Under the pieces are notes generated by a model. It saw nothing but the letters and a program-made list of their open reading frames with translations. It did not search any database and was not told where the DNA came from. A stretch of 64,000 nt of DNA from Paralithodes platypus. Taxonomy: Eukaryota; Arthropoda; Malacostraca; Decapoda; Lithodidae. The stretch covers positions 38,378,895 through 38,442,894 of the forward strand of contig CM064502.1 of NCBI GenBank assembly GCA_032716605.1. Reading direction: 5' to 3'. Positions 46,328 to 56,489 of the stretch are shown here, in pieces. Position 1 is the first letter of the stretch; each line of letters begins with the position of its first letter. The translations under genes were made by a program, and so were the position numbers.

Positions 46328-47419
46328 AACTGAGGAGGTGAGAGAGAGAGAGAGTGATGAGTGTGATTGACGGGTACTGTGAGTGTGGGAAAATCTCGTA
46401 CCTTATTCGATCATGCGGTCATTTGCTGGGCTAGACGATTTCAGTAACACAGTAGACTAAAGGGTTGGTTGATGTGAGATTTCGTGTGACAAGCAGTAAT
46501 CAGTATAATGATTTGGGGTAATCTTAGGGGTAGTTATAATACTGGGTAATTGTATTTAGGTAAGTGGATTAGATAAGTGGGTTAGATTGAGTGGCTGAGT
46601 GTGTGAATTAAATTGTCTCTTTGATAAATGCAATTTCAGTGTCGCTATTCAATAAAACCATTTTAGTAGGAATGTTTGTTTCTTTAATTCTTACTAACTT
46701 TAAGAATATAATTATTATCAATATATACCTATCATTACAATAAATCCGTGTACTCTATTATCCCGCAAGCTGGGAACTGCAATTTTCTTTTCAAATATAT
46801 TACTGCATCGAGTCAGTATAGATATAAATGTATAGCATGTTCTGGGACTTTTGTTGCCATAATTTCACAAGGGATATTTGTCTATTTTTGATCTAAAGTA
46901 ACGACACTATCAATTATAGGTTTATTTCCTAGATAATGGGCAAGTGTTACAGTAACCTATTAGTCTTATGATCTATTACAATTGGCGATCTGGACAGGAT
47001 TACTATTACAATTGGCACCGGGCATGATCTATTACACACCCTAATCACATATTGCTTCCATTTCATCGTGTCTAGGATGTTTCTTGTGGGATTTTTTATG
47101 GGCTATCTACCGGAACGAGCGTCGCATTCGCCCAATAAAACCTTCCTGAAGCAGTGTCGCAGCTCTTAGATCAAAGTCTAAGAAGTCACTTAATTGCTCG
47201 CCATACTTAAATAATGTGAAGATTACAGTATTTACTTGTGAATATTGATTTCTATGTGTAACATCTCGATTTGAGAGATATATTCTTTGTATAAATATAA
47301 CATTGTCTTGTACTATCTGTATAACTCACCTTGTGTTTGTATTGTAATTGTGTATTGAACTACTGATTTCTCCCAGTTAGAAAAAACACTATAAATGTTT
47401 TTGTCTAGCATAACAAGAG
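46328..47419. other. No gene assigned; possible retroelement debris
   Basis: AT-rich. ATTGGCGATCTGGACAGG and ATTGGCACCGGGC near 46980-47025 recall primer-binding-site-like sequence after an LTR, but no LTR pair or gag/pol was found. The minus strand at 47085-47185 gives a short open stretch ending SFR, considered as an IR exon candidate (see findings). Confidence 0.35.
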
Positions 47420-47900
47420 GGGTAACTATGGCATGTTTCCATAGGGTAGGAAAGGGACTGGTAACAATAGAGGTGTTTATGGTAAATGTTAAATAGAAGG
47501 CAATAACAAATAGAGAATCTTTTATGAAGCGAAGGAAAATATTGTCTGAGCTGAGTGATTTTGATTTGTGTAGATATTTTATTGTTATAATGACTGTATT
47601 TGTGTCAATGGGTTGGAGCTGGAAGTGAGAGGCTAAGCTGTTTATAGTTGTTTCTCCCTTTCACTTTCAACCGGGCGTTGGCTTCCCAGTAGGGTGCGCA
47701 GGGTATTGACATATGTATTGTTATCATGGGATAAAAGAGGTAGTTTAGATTCACCAAACGGGAAGAATAGGATATTCAATATACATGCACAGTGTAGAAA
47801 CGAGGCAAATTATACATTCAGAACAGGAGATATGTTTAAATTATGTATGTATACTATACTTAGGCACATACCCCATAGCTTGGGGTGGCCGACTCGAACA
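47420..47900 (-). pseudogene. LINE RT fragment related to 20345-22920
   Basis: The minus strand reads QPIDTNTVIITIKYL, SSDNIFLRFIKDS and SPFPTLWKHAIVTPL. This parallels RPQPVDISTIILTVKYL, GSDNVPLRCVKD and GVFPTAWKHAIVVPV in the LINE at 20345-22920. It is broken by stops and truncated on both sides. Confidence 0.75.
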
Positions 47901-48188
47901 GAAGCAACAAATTAAAATTTAAATATACATTCACATGAATCTACTGTAGGTCGACTAGGAGAGGACCCAGAGACCAAGTGCTCATTTGGGGTCCCCAGCA
48001 AGACTCCCAGGTTCCAGATTAAATCATTAATTACACAAAGTCAGGAACTCATTATGAATATTTGAACAATGATTAACATGGAAATAGTCTTCAGGACACT
48101 AAATTAATTATTTACTTTCATGAGTGAATGTATAGGTTATGCACAAGGCTCAGATAAAAGAGAATGGGGAGCGCTCGTTTTCTGTTAC

Positions 48189-48676
48189 TTAACCCTTCTT
48201 TAGCGGCCTATGCGGTTTATTTATATGTACTGCCCAGCGGGGTGTTTTTAGCCAAAATAGGGCTGTTTACGTGATCATTTTCATGCCTAAATAAGACCCA
48301 GAACGTAAAACAAGTATCTATCCCTGAAAGGGCATAAACAGAGCTTTCGAATGACACCATAACGATCCTTGTATGATGGATAGTTTTCTTGCAATAACCG
48401 TGCAACGCGAGTGCAAAAAGCATGTAATTCGGTACTTTCCCCATATAATTCAGTATATAGCGAGTGAGAGAGGGAGGAGGGAGCTGAGATTCGTGTCAGT
48501 AGGTTCGCCGCGGTGGTCTGGAGCAGTCATACGCTCGCTAGTCTCCTGCCACCACTTGTCTCTCTCTCTCAGCAACATTACGTGCTGAAATTGCCACTCG
48601 ACCTATGTCGAGCGCCGCCACATAGTCCAGCTTTATTAAAAACGACTTATGTGGTGAGCCGCTTTTTAAGGGTTAA
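48189..48676. mobile_element. TTAACCC MITE family D, copy 2
   Basis: 488 bp, TTAA-bounded, nearly identical to 41257-41744 in the same orientation. The low divergence suggests recent mobility. Confidence 0.92.
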
Positions 48677-49263
48677 GCATGAGTTACCATGACAGATCAT
48701 ATTAAAATTCCAGGGAGTCTGAAACACATATGGAAGCATTGAATGTGTCAAATTATCTTCTAATATTAAATTCTTAATATCTTGATGATAGGAGAACCGA
48801 GAAAAACACTTTAAATTAAATAATAAATATAAGGACAGCAGTTGTTTGTATTATATTCCCAAGTGGAAATTTAACAAGTTTCAGGAAGGGACTTGAACAT
48901 ACAAGACTAATTACGTAGAGTTATTTGTCAGGGATTTTCCGGGTGTTGGGGGAAGGCTCACAGATTCTTCTAATATGGCTTTCTTCTCCAGAGTAATTTT
49001 TGTTTATGTTCTTGGCTCATCGATCTTGACATCCTCAGCGGCTGATGTTGGGTAGAGTCTCAAACCGTCTCCTTGCACTTATGCCTTGTTGAGAGAGTCT
49101 CAAGCCTTCTCTGTAAGCTTTGGGATCTGGAAACTTGTTATTGCAGATTTTGATGTGGAAGTGTCAAGCCTACCTGTAACAGCTTCGAGCCTGTTCTTGG
49201 TGTCGTTAAATCCACCTCTGGTAGCTTCAAGCCTACCTCAACCAAACATAAGATTGCTCCTAG
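48677..49263. other. No gene seen; short diverged repeats
   Basis: GAGTCTCAAACCGTCTCC / GAGTCTCAAGCCTTCTCT and TCAAGCCTACCTGTAAC / TCAAGCCTACCTCAACC motifs repeat irregularly between 49055 and 49245. They recall the subterminal repeats of the element at 53642-57253. Confidence 0.4.
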
Positions 49264-49478
49264 TACAGTCGCGCTAATAAGTCGTGGCCCAGCTGTCATT
49301 ACGTTTGGCTTGCTCTGTGCTGAATTAATGTATGTCAGATGTTGAATAGGGTTGGTAAGTGTAGGAACATGTTTGTATATTTCACTCGATATGAAGAAAT
49401 GAAGCTTAGATATTGCTGATACCAATTATTTATCAAAACATACTTGGTGCCGAGACATCACTTATTAGCGCGACTGTA
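49264..49478. mobile_element. MITE family A, copy 4 (reverse orientation)
   Basis: Ends TACAGTCGCGCTAATAAGT and its inverse ACTTATTAGCGCGACTGTA. 215 bp. The best-preserved termini of the family. Confidence 0.92.
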
Positions 49479-50014
49479 CAATTAATAACTTGGTCAGGGC
49501 GGCTCAAGTAGTATGTCTTTTCTCTGCTATACTTGGGTTGTTGGCTTTGAGGTGTGAAAAGTCTTATGGTGCATGAGGTCTCTCTTGTGGGCTGGCAGTA
49601 GCCATCTGGGTGGTTGCCACATTGTGTTTGGTTGGCTTCCGGGTACTTAGGGTGCATTACAGTATGGGTATATGAACTTGTGTACCCTTTTTGTTCTGGT
49701 ATCCTGATGGTGGCTACTCTGGCTTGTGCTGTTTTTGTTGATTGCACAGTATTTCTAGCGTGCATAGTATGTATTTTTCCCTATGTTTGCAAAGAAGGTA
49801 TTAAAATCTTCAGCTTTGTTTTGTTCTTTTTGTACTTGCATGTATTGAAATTAATTTTGGATGGAGGAATTTATTTTTTTACGATTGTCCAGGTTAAAGC
49901 AATATTATTTTTAGAATGTATAGCGTATGCAGACTGTGATAGTATTCTGTCTTCATTTTAGTTAATATATTATTAAAATTGGTTCTGCAATGTCGGATTG
50001 AGTCGCTCTGATTG
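49479..50014. other. No gene seen
   Basis: T-rich sequence. A 115-codon open frame (49614-49961) has hydrophobic stretches but no family motif, no start context of note and no matching neighbours. It is not called as a gene. Confidence 0.35.
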
Positions 50015-50016
50015 TC

Positions 50017-50075
<59 letters not shown>
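50015..50075. repeat. (AGAC)n(GA)n microsatellite
   Basis: About eight AGAC units followed by about fifteen GA units. Confidence 0.97.
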
Positions 50076-50078
<3 letters not shown>

Positions 50079-50222
50079 ACTTACTTCTCCAGTCGACTGT
50101 GTATGACGGCCCAGCACTGGGTAGACATAAATGATGTACGATTTTCGACCAAATCCGTCACCTGGTATATGAAGGGAAATATGTTAGTATTAACCCCTGC
50201 AGAATACATAGACGGTGTTCTT

Positions 50223-50666
50223 TTAAGGGGACCACCTATCCCTTTTTCTCTATTTATCTCTCTCTTTCGGGGTTGTATCCATTTGGCCCCATTCAGCCTA
50301 CATTTTCTAGACATCTATCCCCATCCAGGCGTCTATATTTTTTCCTGGCAAGCAATAGCAAGCCAGCATATTTTGGATTAAGAATTAAGACAGCAGGCTA
50401 AATGTGTAAATTTGTCGATAGCAAAAAAGTCTCGCCGGATTTCTCCAAACAATGCTGCCGATTTTTCGATAGCAAAAAAGTCTCCGGCGAAGCCGGATTT
50501 CTCCAAACAATGCCGCCTCGCTATCGCTCGCCAGGAAAAAATAGACACTTGGATGGGGATAAAAGTTAAAACATTAGGCTGAAAGGGGCCGAATGAATAC
50601 AACCCAAAGAGAGAGAGAAAGAAAAGAAGAAAAAAAACAATCAGAAAGGCGAGGTGGTCCCCTTAA
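50223..50666. mobile_element. TTAA MITE family C, copy 2 (near-palindromic)
   Basis: Ends TTAAGGGGACCACCT and TTAAGGGGACCACCT inward, TTAA on both sides. The core has TCCGGCGAAGCCGG and the inverted pair CTGGCAAGCAATAGCAAGCC / CTCGCTATCGCTCGCCAG. An internal duplication of GATAGCAAAAAAGTCTC lies near 50418 and 50468. Confidence 0.88.
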
Positions 50667-50791
50667 TTTGTTAACAGTAAGCGATTTTAGTCAGATTTGG
50701 AAGGCCCTCATTAAATCGAAGAAGTAAAGTCTGTCGCAATTAACCCTCTGCTTTGGACAACTCCTTCCTAAACAGACTAATCAATTGGCTG

Positions 50792-51001
50792 CTATAGTCT
50801 GTTCATTCTAGGTTGGGCAGAAATCATAACCTCTCATAACTCAAAAAGGGCTAGAGTAATCGAGCTAATATTTCTACCAAATAGGAAGACTTGGCTAGGG
50901 AATAGGTGTGGAAATTGACAGCTCATTTGCTCTAGCCCTTTTTGAGTTACAGAGGTTAGAGGTTACGATTTCTGCCAAACCTAGAATGAACGGACTATAG
51001 T
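50792..51001. mobile_element. Long-TIR MITE family I, copy 2
   Basis: GCTATAGTCTGTTCATTCTA is inverted at TAGAATGAACGGACTATAG. The arms are about 85 bp, including CTCAAAAAGGGCTAGAG and its inverse. It belongs to the same type as 36024 and 57787 but with different outer sequence. Confidence 0.8.
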
Positions 51002-51163
51002 AGCCAACATATAATTAAAGAATGTGTCCTGTTATATTGAGAGGGTTAATACGTGTTTAGATAGGCATATGATAGCCCATGCTGACAGGGTAATAACCCA
51101 AAAATTAGATACTCAAAGATACCGCAAGTTACTATGAAGTGAGGGGCATAATGGCGCCATAAG

Positions 51164-52369
51164 TACAGTGCATTCATTCGACATATATCGACAGGCCCCG
51201 CCCACTTCCCAACCGTTATCATACGGCTGGCATGACTGTGCGAGATAGGGGTGTCCAACAGGGTTACCAAATCAGCACAAACATATTATTTAATCTGTTT
51301 GCAGAAGTAACTAGAAAAATACAAACTAGTAAATGCCTACCTAATATTGCTAGAATATTACTCCAATATTGATAACATGTGCTAAAAGATTCGGAGTATA
51401 GCCAGCATTCTTATTGCTAGGTGTAAAATATTGCCGCTAGATGAAGTCAATATTTATTTATCAATTTAAATTATTAAAAATGGCCTACAAAGCCATCTAC
51501 CTTTCTACATCAACGAGTGAGAAAGAAATGTTAAGACTGGAGCCTGTCTTTAACAGCTCCATTCCCTTGTTCAAGTAAATACTTTTAGATCTAGCGGTAA
51601 GGTAGCTACATTGGCAACGCTTCTCTCTCAAGGTTTCAAATGTCACTGCGCTGCCATTCAAACGTCAGTTCAGTTCCCTCCTGTCTTCTGAAGGGTGAAG
51701 ATGGCGTCTCCTGCCCATACCCCTGGCAGACCTGCTGGTTCTCCCCGACTTGTTAGTCAAGCCAGGAATATTGTCTTGAATGTATTCATGTATTTTGATA
51801 AGGAGAAAACTGAGCCAGTTGATGTGGTGGTGAAGAAAACCTCTGAGGCAACGAAAGTTTCACAGCCATTAATTAATAAGATCAGAACTCAGGCAGGAAG
51901 ATTAAAAGAGTCTTTCATTCACCAGTTTACCAGCAACGGCTTTCACCCATACTGGGACCATTGACAACTTTGATCACTTCACAATATGAGAGAGAGAGAG
52001 GGAGGGGGAGTCATTACGGTTGCAGTACCGTACCCTATACACCCAAACGCAGTCGCTCGCTAAGCCTAGCTTAATATTTTTCTACCTCTGCTCTGCCCAA
52101 GTAGACGAGGTAACAATGGTAATGGAGTTTACTTTTCTGTACTATGGTATATGGTAATATTGTATAGGCCTAGTAAAGAATAACTGCAAATATGCATGTA
52201 TTAAAGCGCTCTTACATCCTATAATTAATTTTACTTGGAGCTCTTATTAGCTCCGTGGTAAGGTGACAAGTGACTTGTCCGAGATTGCGGTATGATAAGC
52301 TCTACTTCGTCTACGGCGCTGGTGGAAGCGGGCGGGGCCTGTCGATATATGTCGAATGAATGCACTGTA
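51164..52369 (+). mobile_element. Tc1/mariner-like element, 1.2 kb, internally deleted
   Basis: Perfect 40-bp inverted ends beginning TACAGTGCATTCATTCGACA, starting and ending in TA. It encodes only a short N-terminal-type protein (51701-51964). There is no DDE catalytic domain, so it is presumably non-autonomous. It lies in the IR intron between exons 3 and 4. Confidence 0.9.
51701..51964 (+). CDS. N-terminal helix-turn-helix-like domain of a transposase (short ORF)
   Basis: 88 codons from ATG at 51701, in a good context (GAAGATGG), to TGA at 51962-51964. RNIVLNVFMYFDKEK is followed by VKKTSEATKVSQPLINKIR, the layout of the N-terminal DNA-binding helix-turn-helix seen in several arthropod IS630/Tc1-type transposases. 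The Ser/Pro-rich leader (MASPAHTPGRPAGSP) precedes it. The ORF stops where the catalytic domain would begin. It might be a deletion product or a retained DNA-binding-only protein. The family assignment rests on motif style only. Confidence 0.55.
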   Translation: MASPAHTPGRPAGSPRLVSQARNIVLNVFMYFDKEKTEPVDVVVKKTSEATKVSQPLINKIRTQAGRLKESFIHQFTSNGFHPYWDH

Positions 52370-52527
52370 GCTCACACTAAGGAACACTAGAATTTATTAT
52401 ATTACACAGTTGAGCTATGACTAGTTTTTGTAATATTCACCCTCCCCACCCGGTTGGACTACATGGAGTCCATATAGAGTTTGCCCTGCATCGCACAGCT
52501 GGACTGGATAACTCCATTACATGAATT

Positions 52528-52773
52528 TTTGCTTTTTGACCCATTTCTTTGTCAATATTAAGATCTTTCGTGCCCTTTCGGGGTTGCGAGCCTGTAATTG
52601 TGGAGGAACCGGCCTTCGATCGTGACATTTTTCTACCGAAAAATGTACAAATTAATCTCGAAGGGGGATCTAATAGATGTTTTTTAAAAGTTTGATGGAG
52701 GTCTAGGGAGGAAGCTAAAAAATAATGACTATATAAATATATAGAACCCAAAAAATAACCACTGTCCCCTTAA
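52528..52773. mobile_element. TTAA MITE family B, copy 7, left-truncated (reverse orientation)
   Basis: CCGGCCTTCGATCGTGACAT, TCTACCGAAAAATGTAC and GATGGAGGTCTAGGGAGGA are family B landmarks. The right end CACTGTCCCCTTAA is intact and its TTAA (52770-52773) starts the next element. Confidence 0.75.
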
Positions 52774-53176
52774 CACTTAAAGAGCGGGGCCCGACTTGAG
52801 TCCGTATCTAAAAAGCAGCAAGTTAGGAGCATTATTAAGGCTTTTAATGGGTTAAATTCGAGTGCAAATGGCCGGGAGCGCAGCAGGCCACACGTCTGAC
52901 ACCCAGGGCTTACCGCCTCCCACTGACTCACGCTCCCTCTGTTCTCGAGAGGCCGGCAGTGTAGCCAGTAGTGAGCGATACGCTAAACTCCCATGTTAGT
53001 GGTACCACTGCATGAAAACGACGAGTGCTACGTAGCTCGTTCTGGTCTCATTTTGAAGCTTGTAGTGCCTAGTTTTTTGCTGAATACATTTCTTTTCATG
53101 CAGATACTTGATTGATCATTCAGGAGGGCCTGAATATGCCCAAAATAGCCCAAATCCCCCACTAGACGAGGGTTAA
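52770..53176. mobile_element. TTAA element family E, copy 2
   Basis: TTAA on both sides. Ends TTAACACTTAAAGAGCGGGG and, inward, TTAACCCTCGTCTAGTGGGG. 407 bp, non-coding. The right end is 15 bp from the edge of IR exon 3. Confidence 0.75.
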
Positions 53177-53191
53177 AGAGGAGATACTAAC

Positions 53192-53381
53192 GTCCTTCCA
53201 AGTGGGAGCAGGCAGAACAGCGATGGAGAAGTTGAGGGCATGACTGAGAGCTACCAGTAACTTGTAATCCATCCCGGAGTATGTGGTGCTGTTGTTGTTG
53301 TTATTGTTGTCCTCATCGCCTTCCTTCACCCAGTACGGAGCATAGGTCTTGGCTGTCACGTTTAGTCTCGCACCATGGAAG
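53192..53381 (-). CDS. Ionotropic receptor gene, exon 3 of those visible
   Basis: 190-nt exon with acceptor TTAAACAG at its right edge and donor GAC|GTTAGT at its left. It enters in phase 2, matching the previous exon, and leaves in phase 0. It encodes FHGARLNVTAKTYAPYWVKE, an Asn run (DNNNNNNSTT), YSGMDYKLLVALSHALNFSI and VLPAPTWKD. This is the S1 ligand-binding lobe: the N-VTA.PF.P.W start and the YSG.DY.LL..L..ALNF helix are typical of arthropod IRs. The poly-Asn insert comes from an AAC/AAT repeat. The usual acidic/Ala region before the next motif (about 20 residues ending L..RY) is not found before the next exon. Confidence 0.88.
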
Positions 53382-53479
53382 CTGTTTAATAGGCATTACA
53401 TATACTCTTAGCATCATATTTACTTTCATATGAAAACTATTTAAAAATACATTTGTATTATTATGGTAGCACTTACTGT

Positions 53480-53641
53480 GCAACCCATCTTTCAACACAA
53501 TCCCACCCCTACTCTGTGCTACGCTCCAAAAGAGTGAAACGATATTCCCAATCTTTCTTCTATTCAACAGCTGAGCTCTGGACCTCTCTCCCTGAATCCA
53601 TCAGCCCCTCATACAATGACTTAAATTGCTTCAAACTCTGT
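53480..53641 (+). pseudogene. LINE L1 copy d, 3' fragment (left half)
   Basis: Matches the 3' coding end of the intact LINE (CCCACCCCTACTCTGTGC, ACAGCTGAGCTCTGGA, AATTGCTTCAAACTC) and continues at 57254 after a 3.6-kb insertion. Confidence 0.88.
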
Positions 53642-54069
53642 GGCCCGAATTCTAGAACGAGGCTTGACACCGACTTGAAAATCGGTCTTAAGACCGACTC
53701 AAGTCTGGATGTTGGACTTACTCAAGTCAGACTTACCAAGCATGACTTTGCCATATTCAAAGTCGTGGCTTAAGACGCGACGCCAGTAAGTCGGGCTCAA
53801 GTCGAAACTTTCTTTTGAAGTCGAGCTCAAGTCCGAACGATTACAGAGTAATTTAAGGGGTGGTTACACATGCCCAAATTTTTGCTATATGGGCGACTTT
53901 TGTCACCACTACCGACGATTCCTACGGCACCTAATACAAGGGTAGTGTAAGAACAGAGTTGCTCGTAGCACAGATTTTAATGGCAATAGCTCACGTATCC
54001 TACACTCTTTCGTTATCACTTCGAAATTAATTGGTCTTAATTCGGCCGTTTTAGCTTCCCGTCATGCTA

Positions 54070-54560
54070 TTAACCCATACAGCCCCAGCGACGTGCCTGA
54101 CGCGTCGGCGATGTATGTAACGCACAACCCCAGCGACGCGTCTGACGCGTCGGTGATTTATGTAATGCACAGCCCCAGAGACACGCCTGGCGCGTCATCC
54201 TAATTGCGCTGACCGTAACCTCAGGTGTAGCCACTCAAGAGGGCTCAGATTTGTATGGGAACTGTGTACGTATCCCACGCAACCGTGCCGATGGTTGAAA
54301 ACTCTCAAAGTCCACGTGCGTGCGCGTGAGCGCGCAATAACCTGTTTTTTTGGGGTAATTGCCTTCAATTTTTTACTCTTGTAAAATACGTTTTCGGGGG
54401 CTCTGTAGGACCATTCTTTAAGCTTTTTGAGCGTTTTTTCATGGTTTTTCCTTCATTCCTAACCCATTCGCTATTGTTTCTGGAATAAAACCATTTTTTG
54501 AAAACCGGCCGGGTTCTGGTGAACAAACATTACAAAACTAGCCGGGGCTGGACGGGTTAA
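54070..54560. mobile_element. TTAACCC MITE family F (PB2-like ends)
   Basis: 491 bp between TTAACCCATACAGCCCCAGC and, inward, TTAACCCGTCCAGCCCCGGC. The latter closely resembles the left end of piggyBac PB2 (TTAACCCTCCAGCCCCGG). CCAGCGACG(T/C)G(C/T)CTGACGCGTCGG is repeated internally. It is a probable deletion derivative or passenger of a PB2-type element. Confidence 0.88.
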
Positions 54561-54927
54561 TACATCACAATCCCTATGATAAAGCTGAGCATATATACAA
54601 ACCAAGGTAAATGTGACTATATTGCTCGCTATTACCTAAAACAAGCGACATGAATCCAAGTCTGTTGGTAAAAGTGAAAGTCAGTGGAAGCAGCAGCACG
54701 CTCCTGATTGGCTATCTTATCAGTACCCTCATAATTTATTTATTATCTGTATTGTTCCTTATTTATTCATTAAACTAGAATGTTTAGGTAATTTTAATGA
54801 TTACTTAATAAATTACAGAGCTATCCGAATCTAAAGAGCCATTAAATATTACAGGAAACACAATAATAACGTTTATATCATGAAGTAAACACAAGCGAGA
54901 TATACAAATGATAAACGTGAGAAGTAA

Positions 54928-56178
54928 AGCAGGCGTCACACCATGCCGACTTGAGCCACGACTGACCACGACCTTTAGTCGTGGTCAGGAGTGCCGACCT
55001 TCGGCGGAGAGCTTAAGGATTTGGGGGGATGAGTTTTGGACGGGACGCAGTATGGATGGCCACGCCGCCTGACGGCGACCCGACGGGGTAGAGTGGCACC
55101 CATGCAGGACTGAAGGTGAGACCTAGGTCGCCGCTGGAGTGCCGATCTGCGGCGTAGCGCGTTGACAACGACCCGACGAACGGCGTCGACAGGAGGTAGG
55201 GCGGCGTCAATATGCATTACTGTGCCGATGGACGGCGACCCCTTCAGTATGGACGGCTGATTATTAACTGATTATTTCAGTTAATTCTGTTATTTTATTA
55301 TTATTATTAATTTAATTATGTATTGAATGTTGTTATTTTTCATTTTTTCTGTAATTAATATACCTGATCTTATATTTTGATGGTTATTGATAATATATTT
55401 ATTATTTAATTATTTAATTATGTTGTTTATTTATATATTATATTTATATATTATATATTATTTATATATTATATGAAGAAATCAGGCTTCGCCGGAGAAA
55501 TTTTTCTATGGAAAAATGTACAAATTTAGCCTGCTGTCAAACAAAAATAAAAAATATGCTGGCTCGCTACTGCTCACCAGTAAAAATTTGACACCTGGAT
55601 GGGGATAAACGTCTTAAAACAGTAGGCTAAATGGGGCCATTTGGATACAAGCCAGAGAAAGATAGAAGAGGACAGAACAAAAACAGGTCACACCCCTTAA
55701 TTAAATAAATATGCTATACCTTTGATTAACCCTACTTATTATTGATAATATATTTATTATTTAATTATTTAATTATGTCGTTTATTTATATATTGACCGT
55801 TAGGGCATCGTTGGGTCGCCGCAAGCCGCCGCTGATCCCCGCAGGTTGTTATGGTGACGCCGCCTGACGCAGACCTCATTTATGGTGCCGTGTGCCGCCG
55901 TGTGCCGCCGCACTGACGCCTACCTTTTCCTGTCAAGCGCCGTCACACGCCATCAGCCTCCCGTCCCCTTCACGTCCCATTTTTTTACCTCACTCCACGC
56001 CGACTTGATTTTCAAAGTTCTGCATGTTGAACTTTTGAGGGGGTATGTGAAGACCCATCCCGACCTCTTTGTTATGTTGGCGACGGCCCATGATGCGCGG
56101 CAACGTAGACCAAGTCTGTCCACGACCCTTAGGTCGCGGACAGTCTTGGCCTAAAATCGGCTAGGTGTGACGCCTGCT
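54928..56178. mobile_element. Harbinger-like non-autonomous element, 1.25 kb
   Basis: Inverted ends AGCAGGCGTCACACC(A/T) with TAA duplicated on each side (54925-54927, 56179-56181). A TWA target is typical of PIF/Harbinger elements. GC-rich outer parts (GCCGCCTGACG motifs) surround an AT-rich centre with a nested MITE. The short open frames in the GC-rich parts are not recognised as proteins. Confidence 0.82.
55470..55700. mobile_element. TTAA MITE family C, copy 3 (truncated)
   Basis: GGCTTCGCCGGAGAAATTT, GCTGGCTCGCTACTGCTCACC and ACACCTGGATGGGGATAAAC match the right half of family C. It ends CACCCCTTAA. The left half is missing. Confidence 0.75.
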
Positions 56179-56410
56179 TAAGCGAGAGGGAAGACTGACT
56201 GGACTCGTCTCAAGCGGTTTAGCCAATTACAGGGTGCGATTTACGTATTGCATTTTCAAAATAGGCAGTAACAGCATTTATTCCCTTGCTTGTGTTTACT
56301 ATATAATTATGTACGATTATATGTGTTTCATATGGTATTTTATTAGTTTAAGGTTCGGATATCACCTATCTCATTGTCATTAGAAATATTAAAACTTATC
56401 TAGTTTAATA

Positions 56411-56414
56411 TACA

Positions 56415-56482
<68 letters not shown>

Positions 56483-56489
56483 TGTATAT
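56411..56489. repeat. (TA)n microsatellite
   Basis: About 30 TA units flanked by TACAG and CTGTA, so the whole block is palindromic. Confidence 0.97.

Noticed and set aside
46960..47030. Primer-binding-site-like sequence of an LTR retrotransposon
   Set aside because: No LTR pair, polypurine tract or gag/pol frame was found around it.
49614..49961. 115-codon hydrophobic open frame
   Set aside because: T-rich composition explains the hydrophobic content. No family motif, splice context or conservation evidence.
54975..56154. Arg-rich open frames in the GC-rich part of the Harbinger-like element
   Set aside because: No recognised motif; they overlap on several frames of one GC-rich segment.
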